From Nitrososphaerales archaeon TH526 (GTDB taxonomy: Archaea > Thermoproteota > Nitrososphaeria > Nitrososphaerales > Nitrososphaeraceae): a stretch of 5,996 bases of DNA. The translations under genes were made by a program, and so were the position numbers. Shown here piece by piece: positions 4,773 to 5,996 of the stretch; the first letter of the stretch is position 1; every line of letters starts with the position of its first letter. The stretch is taken from contig JAATVR010000165.1 of NCBI GenBank assembly GCA_014523665.1, positions 1 through 5,996 on the forward strand. The letters run 5' to 3'. Below the pieces are notes generated by a model. That model saw only the letters and a program-made list of their open reading frames with translations, made no database searches and had not been told where the DNA came from.

Positions 4773-5273
4773 ATGACATTAAGAACGCTTGAGAAGACGA
4801 AAGGTGACCTGAATATAGGGATCTCTCAACAGAATAGAGAAGGTGTTGTCAAGATCCTAAACACATTACTGGCAGATGAGTATATCTTGTATACCAAGAC
4901 TAGAAATTATCACTGGAATGTGACAGGATCTCACTTTAATGATAGACACAAATTTTTTCAAGAACAGTATGAAAAACTTGATGAATTAATTGATGAAATA
5001 GCAGAACGTACCAGGACAATCGGAGGAATGTCATTAGCCACATTGACTGAATTCGTGAAAGAGTCCAGACTCAAAGAGAGTCCTGGAGAGTATCCAGGTG
5101 ACCTCAAAATGATTTCTAAATTATTAGGTGATCACGAACAAATCATTCGTAATCTAAGGTCAGACCTCGAAATATGTGATACTAAGTATCACGATATTGG
5201 TACAAACGACTTTCTAACTGGTTTAATGGAAATCCATGAGAAGATGGCCTGGATGTTAAGGGCTCATCTTTAG
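4773..5273 (+). CDS. dps: Dps family ferritin-like protein (DNA-protection, iron storage)
   Basis: Dps proteins form 12-subunit shells that oxidise Fe(II), using peroxide, store the iron and protect DNA. The 166-aa product shows the family signature YHWNVTG (46-52) with ferroxidase His47 and Trp48, then His59, Asp74 and Glu78 (DELIDEIAERTRTIGG, 70-85), at the spacing known for Listeria Dps (H31, H43, D58, E62). The acid equivalent to Listeria Asp47 is Gln63 here, with Glu64 beside it. These sites come from neighbouring subunits, so a dodecamer is implied. The N-terminal tail (about 20 residues) holds a few Lys and Arg and may touch DNA weakly. The thioferritin cysteine motif of Sulfolobus DPSL is absent (only Cys135). 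Length is normal. The start ATG follows a TATA-like box with no Shine-Dalgarno. Cytoplasmic; probably induced by oxidative or metal stress, as the palindrome upstream hints. Confidence 0.93.
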   Translation: MTLRTLEKTKGDLNIGISQQNREGVVKILNTLLADEYILYTKTRNYHWNVTGSHFNDRHKFFQEQYEKLDELIDEIAERTRTIGGMSLATLTEFVKESRLKESPGEYPGDLKMISKLLGDHEQIIRNLRSDLEICDTKYHDIGTNDFLTGLMEIHEKMAWMLRAHL

Positions 5274-5589
5274 GCTATTCATAGACAACCAAATGCAATT
5301 AGCGGACTGTTTTCGCCTCCATAAATGAGTTCTAGGGGTAAACTCAAATCTATTCCGCTGTTACAAGTTCAATTGATCTGTGTTCAACTTATACATTTTT
5401 TAATGATATATGCTACCCAGTGACGGAAATTTACAGTAATACTTTATTGCATATGGAATAGAGCAGCGAAGCGATATAGTTAGTATCGGTAGACTACAGT
5501 CGAGATGTACTTCAAATGACTATCATCCTTTGACCGACACCATGCCCATATTCCTTACAGGATTTCGGCCGACAACATAACAAATTTAA
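5274..5589. other. Intergenic region between convergent dps and the 124-aa gene
   Basis: This 316-bp stretch separates two gene ends. It has no frame above about 12 codons with a start on either strand. A T6 run on the plus strand (5396-5401) could stop dps transcription, but it is more than 120 bp past the stop codon and has no stem before it. TCGGCCGA (5566-5573) is a short palindrome. I see no tRNA-like fold or other RNA gene. Confidence 0.45.
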
Positions 5590-5964
5590 TTATTTCCCAT
5601 TTACTCCAGCATAATACCCGGTAACCTTTATTATACTCTCATCAGAATTGCAAATTCCTCGTAGCAATTCTAGATTCAGCACCATATTTAGCACATAACG
5701 AGTACCGTTGTCATGTATCAATGGAAGGAACCCAGTTTTCCGATGAATCACATCGCTCATTCTCTGAGACTCTGTTCCTTCGTTAGTTAATATTTCAACC
5801 CTGTAGTAAGATGTAGATAGTGAAGCATTTGGTCGGTCATTTTCTTGTTCGCGGACTAATAAATCATTTATTAGCAATGGATCTGCCTTAGGAAGGTAGG
5901 TTTGGTATAAGGTTTGCAATCCTTGAAAACCGATTCGCAATTCTTGTAGTTCATCAATAGACAA
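5590..5964 (-). CDS. Hypothetical 124-aa protein with TTG start
   Basis: I do not recognise this protein. Residues 1-40 look helical and amphipathic (ELQELRIGFQGLQTLYQTYL), followed by a polar linker rich in Asn, Asp and Ser (41-51), then a mixed region of probable strands (YYRVEILTNEGTESQRMS, GFLPLIHDNGTRYVLNMVLN) and a final helix and strand. It has no signal peptide, no membrane segment and a single cysteine (106), so a small cytoplasmic alpha/beta protein is likely. The frame has no ATG before or near its beginning; TTG at 5964 is chosen because a TATA-like box is centred 26 bp upstream, so the leaderless mRNA would begin on that codon, and a stop lies four codons upstream. The length of the open frame and its promoter make a real gene likely. 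Confidence 0.65.
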   Translation of the reverse strand: MSIDELQELRIGFQGLQTLYQTYLPKADPLLINDLLVREQENDRPNASLSTSYYRVEILTNEGTESQRMSDVIHRKTGFLPLIHDNGTRYVLNMVLNLELLRGICNSDESIIKVTGYYAGVNGK

Positions 5965-5984
5965 CGGTATTAGCTATTTTCGAC

Positions 5985-5996
5985 TTAATTTTAATA
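5985..5996 (-). promoter_or_regulatory. TATA-like box of the 124-aa gene
   Basis: On the minus strand it reads TATTAAAATTAA at the very edge of the window. Its centre lies about 26 bp before the TTG at 5964, placing transcription start on the start codon. Confidence 0.45.

Overview
The window is AT-rich and reads as a chromosomal piece of an ammonia-oxidising archaeon (Nitrososphaerota/Thaumarchaeota; a low-GC Nitrososphaera or Nitrosocosmicus relative is my best guess). The reasons are a ThiC of archaeal length, a small winged-helix protein of the ArnR1-like type common in that phylum, a receiver-only response regulator, a single zinc-ribbon mini-protein and, above all, archaeal promoters. 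Nearly every gene has a TATA-like box centred about 27-37 bp before its start codon and no Shine-Dalgarno sequence, so most transcripts should be leaderless or nearly so. The taxon is inferred from style and families, not from a marker gene.

Layout, left to right: the start of an unknown gene leaving the window on the minus strand (1-92); about 0.5 kb without genes but with several perfect palindromes and hairpins; thiC (minus) with a 14-bp palindrome just upstream of its TATA box; a secreted, aspartate- and histidine-rich repeat protein (minus); a 76-aa zinc-ribbon protein (minus) whose upstream region holds a 10-bp inverted repeat and may be shared with a small plus-strand ORF; a stand-alone receiver domain with a degenerate acidic pocket, starting at GTG (minus); a winged-helix regulator (minus) with a possible 27-aa ORF overlapping its stop; then, divergently, a Dps ferritin-like protein (plus); and finally a 124-aa orphan protein starting at TTG (minus).

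The genes do not form an operon: almost every one has its own promoter. Common themes are cofactor synthesis (ThiC, an Fe-S radical SAM enzyme), metal and oxidative stress handling (Dps, the His-rich secreted protein), and small regulators. The divergent winged-helix/dps pair is the one arrangement that suggests direct regulation. I see no mobile element, tRNA, rRNA or CRISPR array. Nothing proves a new system; the most original objects are the repeat-built His-rich exported protein, the palindrome before thiC, and the unrecognised small proteins.
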